Shown here piece by piece: positions 33,507-44,300 of a DNA stretch of 58,732 nucleotides. Position 1 is the first letter of the stretch; every line of letters starts with the position of its first letter. The stretch spans positions 1 through 58,732 of the forward strand of contig SBGQ01000136.1 in NCBI GenBank assembly GCA_006226965.1, given 5' to 3'. The translations under genes were made by a program, and so were the position numbers. Origin of the DNA: a bacterium (GTDB lineage: Bacteria > Bacteroidota > Rhodothermia > Balneolales > M1805). Below the pieces are notes generated by a model, which was given only the letters and a program-made list of their open reading frames with translations, was not told where the DNA came from and ran no database searches.

Positions 33507-35321
33507 TCACTTTATCAGCGTAATCGGAACTACTTTTTTTCTGTTCTGATACATAAGTTGTACCCAATACGTCCCTGACGTAAATCCATCCATGGAAACA
33601 GAGATATTCTGTGTACCCGCACTGTAATATTGCTCATTATAAGTAAGCACTTCTTTTCCATGAATAGTATATACACTTGCTTTCACCATACCCGGTTTTG
33701 ATAACTGAAATTGTACCGTAGTCTGCGGATTAAAAGGATTCGGATAGGCCTTCATTATTTTAAAATCATTATCCGTATTCCCAAAATTGGATTCTGGTTC
33801 AATGGATGTGCTCACTGTTGTCATAGACATGGTTGAATACGACAAGCCATCAGAGTCAGATTGAATTTTTAACACGTGATTTCCTGCAGAAATAATAAAT
33901 GGACCTTTACTTATGTATTTAAATGTATCACTTGGTGAGACTCTGGAAAACATAGTCAACCATTCCTCATCCAAATAAACCGAAAAACGAGAGTTGCTTA
34001 GTTGTGCTTTAACGCCTATATCAAGATTAATCTCTTTTTCCTCATCAAAATAAAAACTGTATTCCGCCCAACTACCTGCTTTTTCCGTATTCAGAGTAAA
34101 CATCTCGTTTTCACTCTTTATTTGAAATGGTAAATCGTTTTGAATTGGATTATCGTAAAAGGTATATGGGTACGGAGCCCAAAATGAGATATCTAAACCA
34201 CCTTTATCAATCCAAGCCAAAGAAAAATCGTTAAATGTTGAGGGAGTAGTTTCTAAAAACGATTTCTGTGTTTCAATACCGCCGGATGAACGAATTGTAA
34301 TTGAATAATCTTCACTCCAAGCCGTATTGTTATCGATTAGTTTAAGCGTTGCTTTATATTCTCCCTTTGGTAAAAACGGGATTGGAAGTGAATCAGCGTA
34401 AGAAATCAGCGTATCTACATGCAAATCCGGAATCCGAAGTTGTACGAAATCTACAGTTCCGTCTTCATCTATTGAAGGCAAATGAATTTTATCAGTATCG
34501 CTTCCTTTTACATCGAATGCCCGTTCATTTGTATCTAAATAAGGCAATTTATTTACATCCTGATATACCCGTACCCAATCTACCTGAAATGAAGTAGGGA
34601 AAGGCGTATTTTCATCAGGGTTATCTAAAAAATCTCCGCCTACTGCCAAGTTTAAGATGATATAAAAAGCTTCATCAAAAGGATAATTATCTGCGATTAC
34701 CTGCTCTCTGTTAATGGTGAAATGAGGAAAACTATCAACTGAAAAAACAAAACCATTGTTTGTCCATTCAACGGCATAGACGTGAAAATCCTCCGTTAAA
34801 TCGACATACATTTCGGTAGTTTTTCCGATAAGTTGACGGCTGCCACCCCTTGCAAAATGAATCGTGCTCAGCTGTTCTTTTACTCTGTTTCCGCGGAATT
34901 CCATGATGTCTATTTCGCCGCTATTCGGCCAACCGCCGTAAACTGAATATTGAGGCATCAGCCAAAATGCCGGCCAAAATCCTCTTCCGTTTGGTTGTTT
35001 AATTCTAGCTTCAAAGCGTCCGTATTTCCAAAAATGAAAATCTTTAGTAAAAATTCTGGCTGATGTATAATTGCGTCCGCCATAGTATTCTTTGTGTGCT
35101 TCTAATAATAAAATTCCGTCTTCAATCCGGACGTTTTTACTTCTTGATGTATAAAACTGAAGCTCGTTATTGTAGGCTGTACCTTCCCAAACATTCCAAG
35201 AACTTGGGTTTACAGCAGTACCGTTAAATTCATCAGCCCAAACCAATTCGTATCTCTGCGCAGACAATTGAGATACATGTATCAATACAAAAAGTAATAG
35301 TGTAATAGCTCTGCAATTCAT
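33507..35321 (-). CDS. Secreted GH16 glycosidase with type IX secretion C-terminal domain
   Basis: A 604-residue secreted enzyme. A signal peptide (1-21, ending LSAQ) precedes a GH16 catalytic domain (about 24-255), the fold of laminarinases and related endo-beta-glucanases and agarases. The catalytic motif is E136-I-D138-I-M-E141 in GEIDIMEF; Glu136 should be the nucleophile and Glu141 the acid/base. A central beta-sandwich (about 340-500; GSWAEYSFYFDEEKEINLDI) resembles CBM6-type binding modules. The C-terminal 85 residues (AYPNPFNPQTTVQFQLS...) are a T9SS sorting domain, so the protein is exported through the type IX system and probably attached at the surface. It lies 4 kb from the SusC/SusD pair but with unrelated genes between; a loose glycan-use role is inferred. 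Confidence 0.95.
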   Translation of the reverse strand: MNCRAITLLLFVLIHVSQLSAQRYELVWADEFNGTAVNPSSWNVWEGTAYNNELQFYTSRSKNVRIEDGILLLEAHKEYYGGRNYTSARIFTKDFHFWKYGRFEARIKQPNGRGFWPAFWLMPQYSVYGGWPNSGEIDIMEFRGNRVKEQLSTIHFARGGSRQLIGKTTEMYVDLTEDFHVYAVEWTNNGFVFSVDSFPHFTINREQVIADNYPFDEAFYIILNLAVGGDFLDNPDENTPFPTSFQVDWVRVYQDVNKLPYLDTNERAFDVKGSDTDKIHLPSIDEDGTVDFVQLRIPDLHVDTLISYADSLPIPFLPKGEYKATLKLIDNNTAWSEDYSITIRSSGGIETQKSFLETTPSTFNDFSLAWIDKGGLDISFWAPYPYTFYDNPIQNDLPFQIKSENEMFTLNTEKAGSWAEYSFYFDEEKEINLDIGVKAQLSNSRFSVYLDEEWLTMFSRVSPSDTFKYISKGPFIISAGNHVLKIQSDSDGLSYSTMSMTTVSTSIEPESNFGNTDNDFKIMKAYPNPFNPQTTVQFQLSKPGMVKASVYTIHGKEVLTYNEQYYSAGTQNISVSMDGFTSGTYWVQLMYQNRKKVVPITLIK

Positions 35322-35511
35322 TTTATGTGAACTTATCTGTTAAGATTTCAAGAAATGCAGATGTGTGTTTCGCTCAATATATAAAGTGAACAAGTAAAGG
35401 GAAAATACTACATGTAAAAGCTTATTAATAGTAGAATTATTTGATGAATTGTGTGATTCATGGTATTTTTTGAGGCTTAAGAAATTCAATAACATTTAGT
35501 CACATTCATTC

Positions 35512-36192
35512 ATGGCACATACAAATTTTAAAACAACCGCTGAAGAAGTAGATCCGGTTACAGGTTATATCGAAAAAACACAGTCATTTATCGACAATAA
35601 TAAAAGCGGAATTATTGGTGGAGTTGTTGCTGTTTTAGTTTTAATTGGTGCCGTTTTAGGATATAGCTATTACAGTAAATCTCAGGAAGTTAAAGCTCAG
35701 GCATTACTAGCAAACGCTCAAATGTATTTCACTAACTCTGATTATGAGCTTGCATTAAAAGGTGACATGAACTCTTTTACAAAGGGTTTTGTTGATATCA
35801 TTAATGATTACAGCGGTACGAATGCAGCAAATTTATCGGTTTATTACGCAGGTGTTTGCGAATTCAATTTAGGTAATTATGATGCTGCTTTAGGTTACTT
35901 AAAGAAATATGATGTACCGTCAGGCATTTTAGGTGTTAGTCCGATTGCTTTAGAAGCTACTACTTATTATCAGTTAGGTCAGTTTGAGGACGCTGCAAAA
36001 ACTTATGAAAAAGCTGCGAATTGGTTTAAAACCAATACTTCTACCCCACTGTATTTAATTGAAGCAGCAAAAGCACATGTTGCTGCCGGTAATAAAGCAA
36101 AAGCCCTTTCTACCATTAACGAAGTTATCAGCGAATACCCAACTGGTAGCCACATTGCTGAAGCCCAACGTGTTAAAGGAATGGCTTCTTAA
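35512..36192 (+). CDS. Membrane-anchored tetratricopeptide-repeat protein
   Basis: A 226-residue protein. A hydrophilic N-terminal 35 residues precede a single transmembrane helix (GIIGGVVAVLVLIGAVLGYSYY, about 34-55), and the rest is helical with TPR-like repeats (LSVYYAGVCEFNLGNYDAALGYLKKY, ALEATTYYQLGQFEDAAKTYEKAANWF, AKAHVAAGNKAKALSTINEVISEYP). The topology resembles YfgM and other single-pass TPR proteins, with the repeats outside the inner membrane. These usually act as scaffolds or chaperone contacts. It is monocistronic with a strong terminator. No enzyme motif is present. Confidence 0.9.
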   Translation: MAHTNFKTTAEEVDPVTGYIEKTQSFIDNNKSGIIGGVVAVLVLIGAVLGYSYYSKSQEVKAQALLANAQMYFTNSDYELALKGDMNSFTKGFVDIINDYSGTNAANLSVYYAGVCEFNLGNYDAALGYLKKYDVPSGILGVSPIALEATTYYQLGQFEDAAKTYEKAANWFKTNTSTPLYLIEAAKAHVAAGNKAKALSTINEVISEYPTGSHIAEAQRVKGMAS

Positions 36193-36207
36193 TATCTTTC
36201 CTTTCCA

Positions 36208-36244
36208 AAAAAAGCTCGCTGATTAGGTTCAGCGAGCTTTTTTT
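36208..36244 (+). terminator. Intrinsic terminator of the TPR gene
   Basis: GCTCGCTGA (36214-36222), loop TTAGGT, TCAGCGAGC (36229-36237), with A-run before and seven T after (36238-36244). Perfect 9-base GC-rich stem. Confidence 0.92.
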
Positions 36245-36245
36245 A

Positions 36246-36566
36246 TGTTGAAATCTGAGTTTTAAAGGCGATATATGTTCGTTTTCAGATTTAAACATTT
36301 CTGAAATCAACACTAATCTGCATTATCCTAACTATTTTAAGTTTTAAAAGAATTGGATTTTCGAATGTACTTTGGATTCTCTTTTTAAATAGTTAAATCA
36401 ATTCTTAGTTGACATCTCCCCCAACCCTCTTCTGTTCATTTTCTGTGATATTCTCTGATTTTCATACGTAAGAGGCTTTTCGTTCCTAAATCGTTACATC
36501 CGAAATCCGATTCGAAGCGTAGCGAAGAACCGCGAAGCGAAATCCGAAATCATTATATCAACTCAT
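36246..36566. other. 321-base gap with short repeats, no gene
   Basis: Convergent-side gap between the TPR terminator and the LytTR regulator. It contains AT-rich sequence, then a GC-richer patch at 36498-36552 with two copies of CGAAATCCGA (36501-36510, 36538-36547) and two of CGAAGCG (36513-36519, 36533-36539) plus one GCGAAG. No open reading frame or promoter is convincing. Confidence 0.6.
36501..36547. repeat. Direct-repeat patch CGAAATCCGA / CGAAGCG
   Basis: CGAAATCCGA at 36501-36510 and 36538-36547 flank a block with CGAAGCG at 36513-36519 and 36533-36539. Such patches can be dispersed extragenic repeats, but a single copy in this window does not show dispersal. Confidence 0.5.
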
Positions 36567-37328
36567 TTACTTATGATCTAATATTTCTTTGTAATTGCGA
36601 CTCATGTTTAGTTTTGTTCCGTCTTTCATCACAACTAAATAATCCCCGTGAAACCAAGGCTGTAATTCTTTTACTTTATCGATATTCACTACTGTTGAGC
36701 GATGAACTCTAAAAAATTGTTCCGGGTCGAGGTTGCTGAGCATATTCGTTAAGGTATCTCTCACCAACTGATGTTTTCCTAAAGAATGTATTTTTACATA
36801 ATTACCGGAGGATTCCAGATAATCAATTTCATTGGCTTCGATAAAAAACACCTTATCAGAGTTTTTTACCATTATGCGTTTTACATAGTTCTTTTTAGCG
36901 TTTAAATCTTCTAAAATGCGAACTACTTTCTCTTGTAAGTCGTCTGTTTTTTGATTGATAATAATCTGTTTTGCACGTTCAAGAGTATTAAAGAAACGCT
37001 CGTTCTCGAAAGGTTTTAACACATAATCCATGGCATGAACTTCAAATGCTTTTAGGGCAAATTCATCATAAGCTGTTACAAAAATTGTTGCAGGAATTTT
37101 ATTCGGGCCAACTGTCTCAATAAGTTGAAAACCGGACATTTCAGGCATCTGAATATCAACAAATAAAATATCCGGAGTCTGAGTTTCAATTACTTTGAGT
37201 GCTTCTAATCCATTGGCGCACACACCAATAACAGTAACCGATGAATCTTGCTCTAATAAAGATGAGATACGTTTTCTGGCTAATGGTTCATCATCTACGA
37301 TTAAACAAGTAAAAATTTTAGCAGTCAT
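36567..37328 (-). CDS. LytTR-type response regulator
   Basis: A 253-residue response regulator. The receiver domain (about 6-125) has the acidic pair in LIVDDEPLA, the phospho-acceptor Asp58 in DILFVDIQMPEMSG, and the Lys in DYVLKPF. The DNA-binding LytTR domain (about 150-250) has YVKRIMVKNSD, EANEIDYLESSGNYVKI, and HRSTVVNIDKV. It is the last gene of a three-gene operon with the two LytS-like proteins upstream, 2 bases after the kinase stop. LytTR regulators bind pairs of short direct repeats; candidate repeats of this type lie upstream of the SusC gene (44638-44750), an untested connection. Confidence 0.97.
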   Translation of the reverse strand: MTAKIFTCLIVDDEPLARKRISSLLEQDSSVTVIGVCANGLEALKVIETQTPDILFVDIQMPEMSGFQLIETVGPNKIPATIFVTAYDEFALKAFEVHAMDYVLKPFENERFFNTLERAKQIIINQKTDDLQEKVVRILEDLNAKKNYVKRIMVKNSDKVFFIEANEIDYLESSGNYVKIHSLGKHQLVRDTLTNMLSNLDPEQFFRVHRSTVVNIDKVKELQPWFHGDYLVVMKDGTKLNMSRNYKEILDHK

Positions 37329-37330
37329 AT

Positions 37331-38446
37331 TTACGATTCTAAATAAGGAATAATGATTTCAACTTTTAATCCGCCTAAGCTTGATGGTGACATGGAATAT
37401 TCATGCCAGTCATACAAAATTTCGAGTCTGTTCATGGTATTTAACACGCCGATACCGGCTTCATGCTTTTCATGCGACTCACTCAATCCCGGGCCGTTGT
37501 CCTCTACGGTAAGTATCAAATTTTTGTTTTCTTTTTTTGCCGTTATTTTGATGATACCAAAAGATGCGCTTTTAGAAATTCCATGCTTAATCGCATTTTC
37601 AATAACGGGCTGTAATACCATTGAAGGTACTATTGCTCTTGGGGCAAATTCATCTATTTCATAATAAACTCTCAAACGATCAGCGAATCGAGTCTGTTCA
37701 ACCCCTAAATACGCCTCGATAAATTGCATCTCTTCATTTAAACTTATTAATTGACGCTCTAAATTTTCGTGCGAACGCTGCATCAGACTTTTTAATCGAT
37801 TCAGATTTTCCTTTGCAAGTGCCACATTTTCATGAAGCAATGCATTTATATTATGAAGTGCATTGAATACAAAATGCGGTTGAATCTGCATTTTAAGTGC
37901 TTCTAATCGAACTATTGATAGTTGTGACTCTAAATCAATGGAACGTAGCTGACCTATTCTAATCTCGTTATAGTAGCTTGCGAGATAATACCAGGCTAAT
38001 AAAATGATATATATAAACACATCTATAATCGTGTAATACGCCATGTTTGAGTTCATCAAACGAATGAATTCAACATTAAAATTAAATACACTATCGAATC
38101 CACGAATGTAAGAGACTATTGTAATGTAGAGTGCCGCATGTACAAATGTTATCAGGGTAGAACTAAGCACATGAATAACAGAATTCTTAATCCATACATA
38201 TGACTTCTTGGGAATAGAGTTATATTCGTATCTGCGGATTAGAAATAAAATCAAGGGAATAAATAGCAAAAATAAGGCCCACAATAAAGAAGCGCTCTCA
38301 ATAAAGTTCCACAACTTCATCGAATTTGTCGCAAAATCAGATGTTCTGTATTGATAACGATCGTAGGATTTGGTTACCGTTGTTACAACCAACATTATAT
38401 ATACGACAAAACCGATCAGTATTGTTTTAAGTTTCCCGTTCTTCAT
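37331..38446 (-). CDS. LytS-type sensor histidine kinase
   Basis: A 371-residue membrane kinase. About four transmembrane helices lie between residues 8 and 155, without a recognised extracytoplasmic domain. The His_kinase domain begins with the phospho-acceptor H191 in QIQPHFVFNAL, and the ATP-binding G-box is VEDNGPGLSESHEKHEAGIGVLN. All catalytic elements are present. It is in an operon: the degenerate relative upstream ends 1 base before its start and the regulator begins 2 bases after its stop. The signal sensed is unknown. Confidence 0.96.
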   Translation of the reverse strand: MKNGKLKTILIGFVVYIMLVVTTVTKSYDRYQYRTSDFATNSMKLWNFIESASLLWALFLLFIPLILFLIRRYEYNSIPKKSYVWIKNSVIHVLSSTLITFVHAALYITIVSYIRGFDSVFNFNVEFIRLMNSNMAYYTIIDVFIYIILLAWYYLASYYNEIRIGQLRSIDLESQLSIVRLEALKMQIQPHFVFNALHNINALLHENVALAKENLNRLKSLMQRSHENLERQLISLNEEMQFIEAYLGVEQTRFADRLRVYYEIDEFAPRAIVPSMVLQPVIENAIKHGISKSASFGIIKITAKKENKNLILTVEDNGPGLSESHEKHEAGIGVLNTMNRLEILYDWHEYSMSPSSLGGLKVEIIIPYLES

Positions 38447-38447
38447 A

Positions 38448-39584
38448 TCAATTCCTTAGATAATTGATTTCTAGAACATCATTATTTGCATTGAAACGGT
38501 TCGTTATCTTAGAAATATTTTCTATTTGCAGTACAATCTCCAAACTGCCGTTTTTGTAATCAATGAAAAAGCTAAACTCTTCATCAACTTGTTGTTTTAT
38601 TGATTGCTCTATGAGCTTAAAGGGAGTTGAGCTAAGCAATTGCTCCATGGTTCTGCTGTCAACAATTGCATCGTGTAAAACAACCTGTAAAACTAATCTA
38701 TCCTTTGCAATTTTAGCGTGATAAGAAATCGATGAAATCGTTTTCAACAAATCTGATTTTTGATAAATCAAATCTTCAAGAAGCAAAATAATATAATTCA
38801 CAGATGGCACTCTGTACGATGCAAATTCTGAGGCAATATGCGATTGAAATGGTATTGAAGATTGCGCTCGATAACTTAATAATTCGGTGTATTTACTAAG
38901 TAGTGAGTGGTTTTGTTCTATTGTTAAGAACTCTTGATTTAATTTTTTTAGTTGAATTCGTATCAACTCACTCAATCTGTGAATAAGTGCTTCTGATTTT
39001 TCCGGCGATGTATCACAATGCTGTATTGCGGCATCTATAGAATTAATCATTAAATAGGGATGGATATTGGCATGAAGTTGCTCAAATTTAGTTTTGCTAA
39101 TCTCATTTCTGAGTCTTGTCTCTTCTAAACGGGTATGAACTTTCTTTTTGTAAAGTTGATAGGTATAAAAAAGCAGTGCTAAAATTACATAGTACAATAC
39201 CCTTAACTGAAAGAATGCGATAAAATCATAACGCAGTCGAATCCAAGTAAATGTATAGGCGTCTTCCCAATACCAATCGTTAACCACAACCTGTATAAAA
39301 TTATGAAATACAAAAACAACCAGCGCAATAAGGATATGAAACAATACTATTTTTATCGTTAAATCATGATTTAACGGAAATTTATAAAACCCCCAAAAAA
39401 TGACAGGTGTTGCTACCATCCAAGGGAATAAACAAGCTAATTCATAAAACCAAACCGTTTCATAACGAATCGGTTCTGTTGAACCTATCATAGTTGCAAC
39501 CGTTGTTAGCATCATAAAAAACGACACTATTACCCAGAATAGACTGGAGAACAAAAACAATTTTCGAAATTCTGATGCCAGCAT
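38448..39584 (-). CDS. Degenerate LytS-like membrane protein (pseudokinase)
   Basis: A 378-residue protein with the architecture of its neighbour: about four transmembrane helices (12-32, 50-66, 78-100, 128-142) followed by a His_kinase-like region. The expected QINPHFLFN motif reads H175-P-Y177-L-M-I-N181, so the phospho-acceptor His is Tyr177, although the flanking His175-Pro176 and Asn181 remain. The C-terminal part lacks the DNGPG and GxGL ATP-binding motifs. It therefore should not be a kinase. It heads the operon and probably modulates the active kinase, for example as a heterodimer partner or signal receptor. That role is inferred. Confidence 0.88.
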   Translation of the reverse strand: MLASEFRKLFLFSSLFWVIVSFFMMLTTVATMIGSTEPIRYETVWFYELACLFPWMVATPVIFWGFYKFPLNHDLTIKIVLFHILIALVVFVFHNFIQVVVNDWYWEDAYTFTWIRLRYDFIAFFQLRVLYYVILALLFYTYQLYKKKVHTRLEETRLRNEISKTKFEQLHANIHPYLMINSIDAAIQHCDTSPEKSEALIHRLSELIRIQLKKLNQEFLTIEQNHSLLSKYTELLSYRAQSSIPFQSHIASEFASYRVPSVNYIILLLEDLIYQKSDLLKTISSISYHAKIAKDRLVLQVVLHDAIVDSRTMEQLLSSTPFKLIEQSIKQQVDEEFSFFIDYKNGSLEIVLQIENISKITNRFNANNDVLEINYLRN

Positions 39585-39692
39585 AAAAAAATTTAACTAT
39601 TAAATATAATGACACTCCCTTTTACCACAAGATACGTGTGATGAAGCGAGGTAAATGCGTGGCAAAACGGATTTTATTCATAAAAGTTTATC

Positions 39693-39720
39693 AAAAAAAA
39701 GGCTACCCGAAGGTAGCCTT
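39693..39720 (-). terminator. Intrinsic terminator of susD
   Basis: AAGGCTACC (39699-39707), tetraloop CGAA, GGTAGCCTT (39712-39720); on the minus strand eight T follow. It lies 17 bases past the SusD stop. Confidence 0.92.
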
Positions 39721-39737
39721 AAATTGTCTTATTCCTA

Positions 39738-41288
39738 TCAAGACGGTGCTTGACCATCGTCAATCGGATTAAATGTAATCTCGTGAACCGGAACTGGCCA
39801 ATACGGAGCGTAATTAAAAATGATTGTAGCGTTTTTGTCAAGTTTTTCAACTACACCATTTGTTCTTTTAAACACCCAGACACCAGAACGTCCACCGCCA
39901 TCAGCTGCCGGAAGAATCCACTTATAACGTCTAGCATCATAGAAACTAAGTGCACCATGGCGACCGGCTAAAGCTACACGACGTTCGCGACGTATGATTT
40001 CCCAAGATATAGAGTTTGCATCTTCAGCGGCTAAACCAGCATTTTGAATAGTTCTGACTGTGTTTATTAACGTTGCAGCCTCACCCGGTTTATTCAGAGC
40101 TAGTTTTGCTTCTGCGGCCATTAATAGGTTTTCTTCAGCCGAGATCAAGAAGAAATCTAAATCGCCAACATTTGCTTCAGCATACGGAGGATCAATAAAG
40201 AATGGTGAAATAAAGTTATCACCTCTTGCTCCAGTGTACTGGAATACAGTGTCAGAAATTGCTCCTGAATTTCCGGCAGATGCATCTACACTAAATGCAG
40301 CTAAGCGATTATCTCCAGGATAGAAATCTTGAATTAAACGCTGAGAAACAAAGCCCCATCCTAACCAGTAACGGTAAATTGGTGATGTAGAACCTAAATA
40401 GGTAGCATTATCAGCGCGAAGACGGAAACTACCTGTTGTAGTTTGCACACCAGCGGCAGTCCATGTTTCAATTTGTTGCCAATCAGCAGCAGTCATATCT
40501 GAACGATACTTATTAACTAATAAAGTACGAGCCTTTAACGTATTTGCTAATTGAGCTAAACTTGCACTCGTAGGAATCGGAGCAAATTGTGCTGGAACTA
40601 CGGCAGATGCAATTTGATCGAAACCACTAGCATTTGCAATTACTGAATCAGCAAGACGATTGATTTCTGCAATCATCACATCTTTTTCAAGATAATTGTC
40701 ATTTGTTTGACCGTACGTATCAATTATCAATGATTTTTCATAGGTAGATACTACACGGCTATATGCAAATGCTTTCCAGAAATAAGCCCAGGCACGGTAG
40801 CCTTTTTCTTTTTCGTTTGCGTTACCAGAAAATGAAACAGTTCCTGCATTTAAGGTTTGCAAGATTAAATTTGCTTCATTGTTGATGCGGTACATTTGTC
40901 TCCACTCATATAAGAGTACAGGCTGAGATTCAGTTCTGTCATCGATTTGTTGTAACACATCGGGTTGTGGAACTCCACGGTCGTTATCAATTGGTCTTCT
41001 GGTTTCACCATCAGAAAAAGTGATAAAGTTCGGTGTAGAAATTGAACGCCAGTTATAATTACCATAAGGTACTACAAAGGCATCTCCCATTGTTTCGTGT
41101 GCGAACCAGCTAATCCATTCGAACCAGCCTTGTCCCATTGCTTCGTACACCCCGGTTGAGGCACGTTGTAAACCTTCTTCGTTATTTAAAACATCCGGAG
41201 TCGGTTCGTTGGGATTCACCACTTTCAATTCTTTACAAGCGAAAGCAATAAAAACCAAAGCAACTAAAGAAAGTGATAGTTTTTTCAT
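39738..41288 (-). CDS. SusD/RagB family surface lipoprotein
   Basis: A 516-residue lipoprotein (lipobox VFIAFAC, Cys18). SusD-like proteins are helical TPR-type surface lipoproteins that cap the matching SusC channel and bind its substrate. Family features are the N-terminal VVNPNEPTPDVLNNEEGLQRASTGVYEAM, the YRAWAYFWKAFAYSRV helix, and the ending NTVRTIQNAGLAAEDANSISWEIIRRERRVALAGR. It follows SusC by 19 bases on the same transcript. The substrate is not clear; many SusCD pairs handle glycans but some carry peptides. No glycosidase adjoins the pair. It ends at a strong terminator. Confidence 0.96.
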   Translation of the reverse strand: MKKLSLSLVALVFIAFACKELKVVNPNEPTPDVLNNEEGLQRASTGVYEAMGQGWFEWISWFAHETMGDAFVVPYGNYNWRSISTPNFITFSDGETRRPIDNDRGVPQPDVLQQIDDRTESQPVLLYEWRQMYRINNEANLILQTLNAGTVSFSGNANEKEKGYRAWAYFWKAFAYSRVVSTYEKSLIIDTYGQTNDNYLEKDVMIAEINRLADSVIANASGFDQIASAVVPAQFAPIPTSASLAQLANTLKARTLLVNKYRSDMTAADWQQIETWTAAGVQTTTGSFRLRADNATYLGSTSPIYRYWLGWGFVSQRLIQDFYPGDNRLAAFSVDASAGNSGAISDTVFQYTGARGDNFISPFFIDPPYAEANVGDLDFFLISAEENLLMAAEAKLALNKPGEAATLINTVRTIQNAGLAAEDANSISWEIIRRERRVALAGRHGALSFYDARRYKWILPAADGGGRSGVWVFKRTNGVVEKLDKNATIIFNYAPYWPVPVHEITFNPIDDGQAPS

Positions 41289-41307
41289 GATTAATATCCT
41301 TTAAAAA

Positions 41308-44300
41308 TTAAAATGTTGCTCTTACGCCGAAACTGAAAGAGCGGAAATTCGGGTACGTATTGTAATCGTAACCTCTAACAGTAGATGCAGCACCACCTTC
41401 TGTTACTTCCGGGTCAAAACCTGTGTAATCTGTAAATGTGAGTAAGTTTCTACCACTCACACTCAATACAAGATTCTTAACTAAACTTTGGTTGGTTACT
41501 GAACTGAGCAATTGAGCAATGTCATAGCTCACTGATAATTCACGCAATCTTACATAGGAACCATCTTCAATAAAGAAGTCGTTCTTTTGTCCGGTCTTAT
41601 AAGCCGACCAGTAGTAGTTAGCAAAAGCACCGGTTTCATCACCTACAGTAATTGCATTCGATACATCTTTGTGAACAAAGGCCTGATACATTCTTTGTTT
41701 TGTACCGTTGTAAATATCGCCGCCACTTACATAATCCCATTGCATAGAAACTTTCAAGTTATTCTTAATCGAAAACTCGTTTCTGAAGCCCATGGTGAAA
41801 TCAGGTGTCGGATCTCCGATTACCTCTTGGTTGGTTCTGTATTGGATAGCTTTCGTAGTTTTATTTACTACACGTCCGTCAACAATTGCATAGTTACCTA
41901 CGTTTGCTTCAGCGATATAACGATTACCGTTTGCATCAACTTCATCTAAAGATTTGATAGCTGCAAAACCATAATGAGCACCGAATACATCACCCTCATT
42001 AAAGTAATACAAGTTTCCAGACTCAACAGACAAAGTAACTGCTTCGTTATTTGAAATATCGTCAACAGTAGTTTTGTTTTTACCGAAAATTAATGTGCTA
42101 GTCCAGTTAAAGTTTTTAGTGTACGCGACTAATGCATTCACTGTGAAATCAAATCCATATGAATCTAATTTGAAAGCATTATCAACAATACTAGTTGCGC
42201 CGGTTGACGGAGCTACGGCAACACCTTGAATAACGAAATCGTTAATTCTGCTAAAATAGGAGAAGTCAGCATCTAAAGATGAGAACCAAGTTTGCCCTAA
42301 TTTGAACGTTACATTTCCACCAAATTCTGTTTCTTTTGAAATTTGAACTCCTAAGTTAGCGTTCGAAATAGAAGTTTGTGAGCTTAGTGTTCCGTTTGAT
42401 CCAATCAAACTTTGGGTTAAGGTTACAATTCGTTGGAATGGAGAAGGCTGTGTTCCTGCTTCACCGTAAGCTGCTCTTAATTTGAAATCAGAAACCGTAT
42501 TCTCGATTGGATTCCAGAAATCAAAGGTGGATAAACGAATCATTACATCACCACGAGGGAAGAATTCAACTTTTTCACCTTCATTAAATGCAGAAGAACG
42601 GTCGTAACGTCCACCAACTGAGAATGCAAAAGCATCACCGTAATCAAAACGTTGATTCAACAAGATTCCATAAGTAACAAACTCAGAAACATATTGACCT
42701 GTAGTCGGATTGTTTGTTGAAGCTAGAGTGTTTAAGCCTCTCAAGGTTGGTAAACCTGTACCGTTTGCTGAAACTCGGTCGTAATTCGTTTCGCGATAAT
42801 CATAAGCAAGCTGTGTAACAGACTGAATCGGTAAATCCATTTTGAAATCTTCCTGAAAGTTGAATTTCAAGAAACCAGTTAAAATGGTATTGATTTTTGT
42901 TTGCTTGTAATTATCTACGTTTACAAACCCTTCTTTTACGAATAATGGGTTGTGCAATGGCTGAATTTGACTTGTATTAATCTGGGTTTCAGTAAACTCA
43001 GCATTGTAATGATCTACCCCTAATTTGTAATCAACTTCTATGAAACGAAATGGACGGTAGTTCACATTAATGCTTGGCATAAAACGGTTAATCACCAAAT
43101 CTTTTGTATTTACTTCTTTAAAAAACAAAGAGTTATACTGAACATTACCAATGGTTTGGGTTGGCCAGTAAAAACCGGAATTCGGGTCTTTATCTTTAAT
43201 ATTGATGAAGCGATCATTCCCTAATACATAGTATAAAGGAGACTCAATGTTGTTACCTGATTCAGTATTACCGCGAGATGTTGAGTTAGAAACATCAACC
43301 TTTGCATTTACTTTTACCTGTTCAGATAGGTTTGTAGTGTAATTCACACCAAAGTTTTTTCTGCCGAAATTGGTAAAACGCTCAATACCGCTCTGATCCA
43401 AGTTAGATGCAGATAAACTGTATGTTGAACTTTTATCACCACCTGAAACAGTTAAAGCATATTCACTTTGGCGTCCGGTTTGCATTAAAGCGCCAAGGTT
43501 ATCATACAAAGTCAATGGCTCACCGTTTAATTGATAAGATTTATCAATTTTACCGTTTAAATCAGTATCAATAGCTGACCAAACACCTTCTGCTGCATTA
43601 TAGGATAAACCGGCGATATTACCGTTTGCATCAACCGGATAACCATGCAAATTAGTGAACGCAACATTACCACGCATGAAGTTATCAAAACGCTCATTAA
43701 CTGTTAAATTAACGCGTGTCTGACCCGCAGTTCCTTTTTTTGTGATAATGTTAATAACACCGTTTGCACCTTGAGCACCATAAAGAGCTGATGCAGAAGC
43801 ACCTTTTACTACTTCAACTTTTTCGATGTTGTTAAGATCTAAACCAGCAAATAAGCTGATTCCTTGGTTATCACCACCTGTTGGAGATGTTCCGATAGAA
43901 CCTGATTCAACTTCAATACCATCAACAATAATTAATGGAGTTGTATTTCCGAACGTGTTAATACCACGTAACTGAATTGCAGCACCCGCGCCCGGCATAC
44001 CTACGTTAGTAATAGTTGCACCGGCAATTTTACCTGTTAAAGCCTGATCAATTGATGTAACCGGAGCTACACGTAATTCATCTCCGCCAACAGATTCAAC
44101 ACTAACGGCTAATTTTCTTTTTGAAGTTTCTGTACCGACACCGGTAACCACTACCTCATCTAAACCAAAGAAATCTGAATCTAGTGAAATGGTAAGCTCA
44201 ACTTCCTGAGTTCCAACTTCTACTTTTTGTTCTTTGGATTTATAACCAACATAACTTACTTGTAAAGTGTATGTACCCGGCGATAATAATGAGATGGTAT

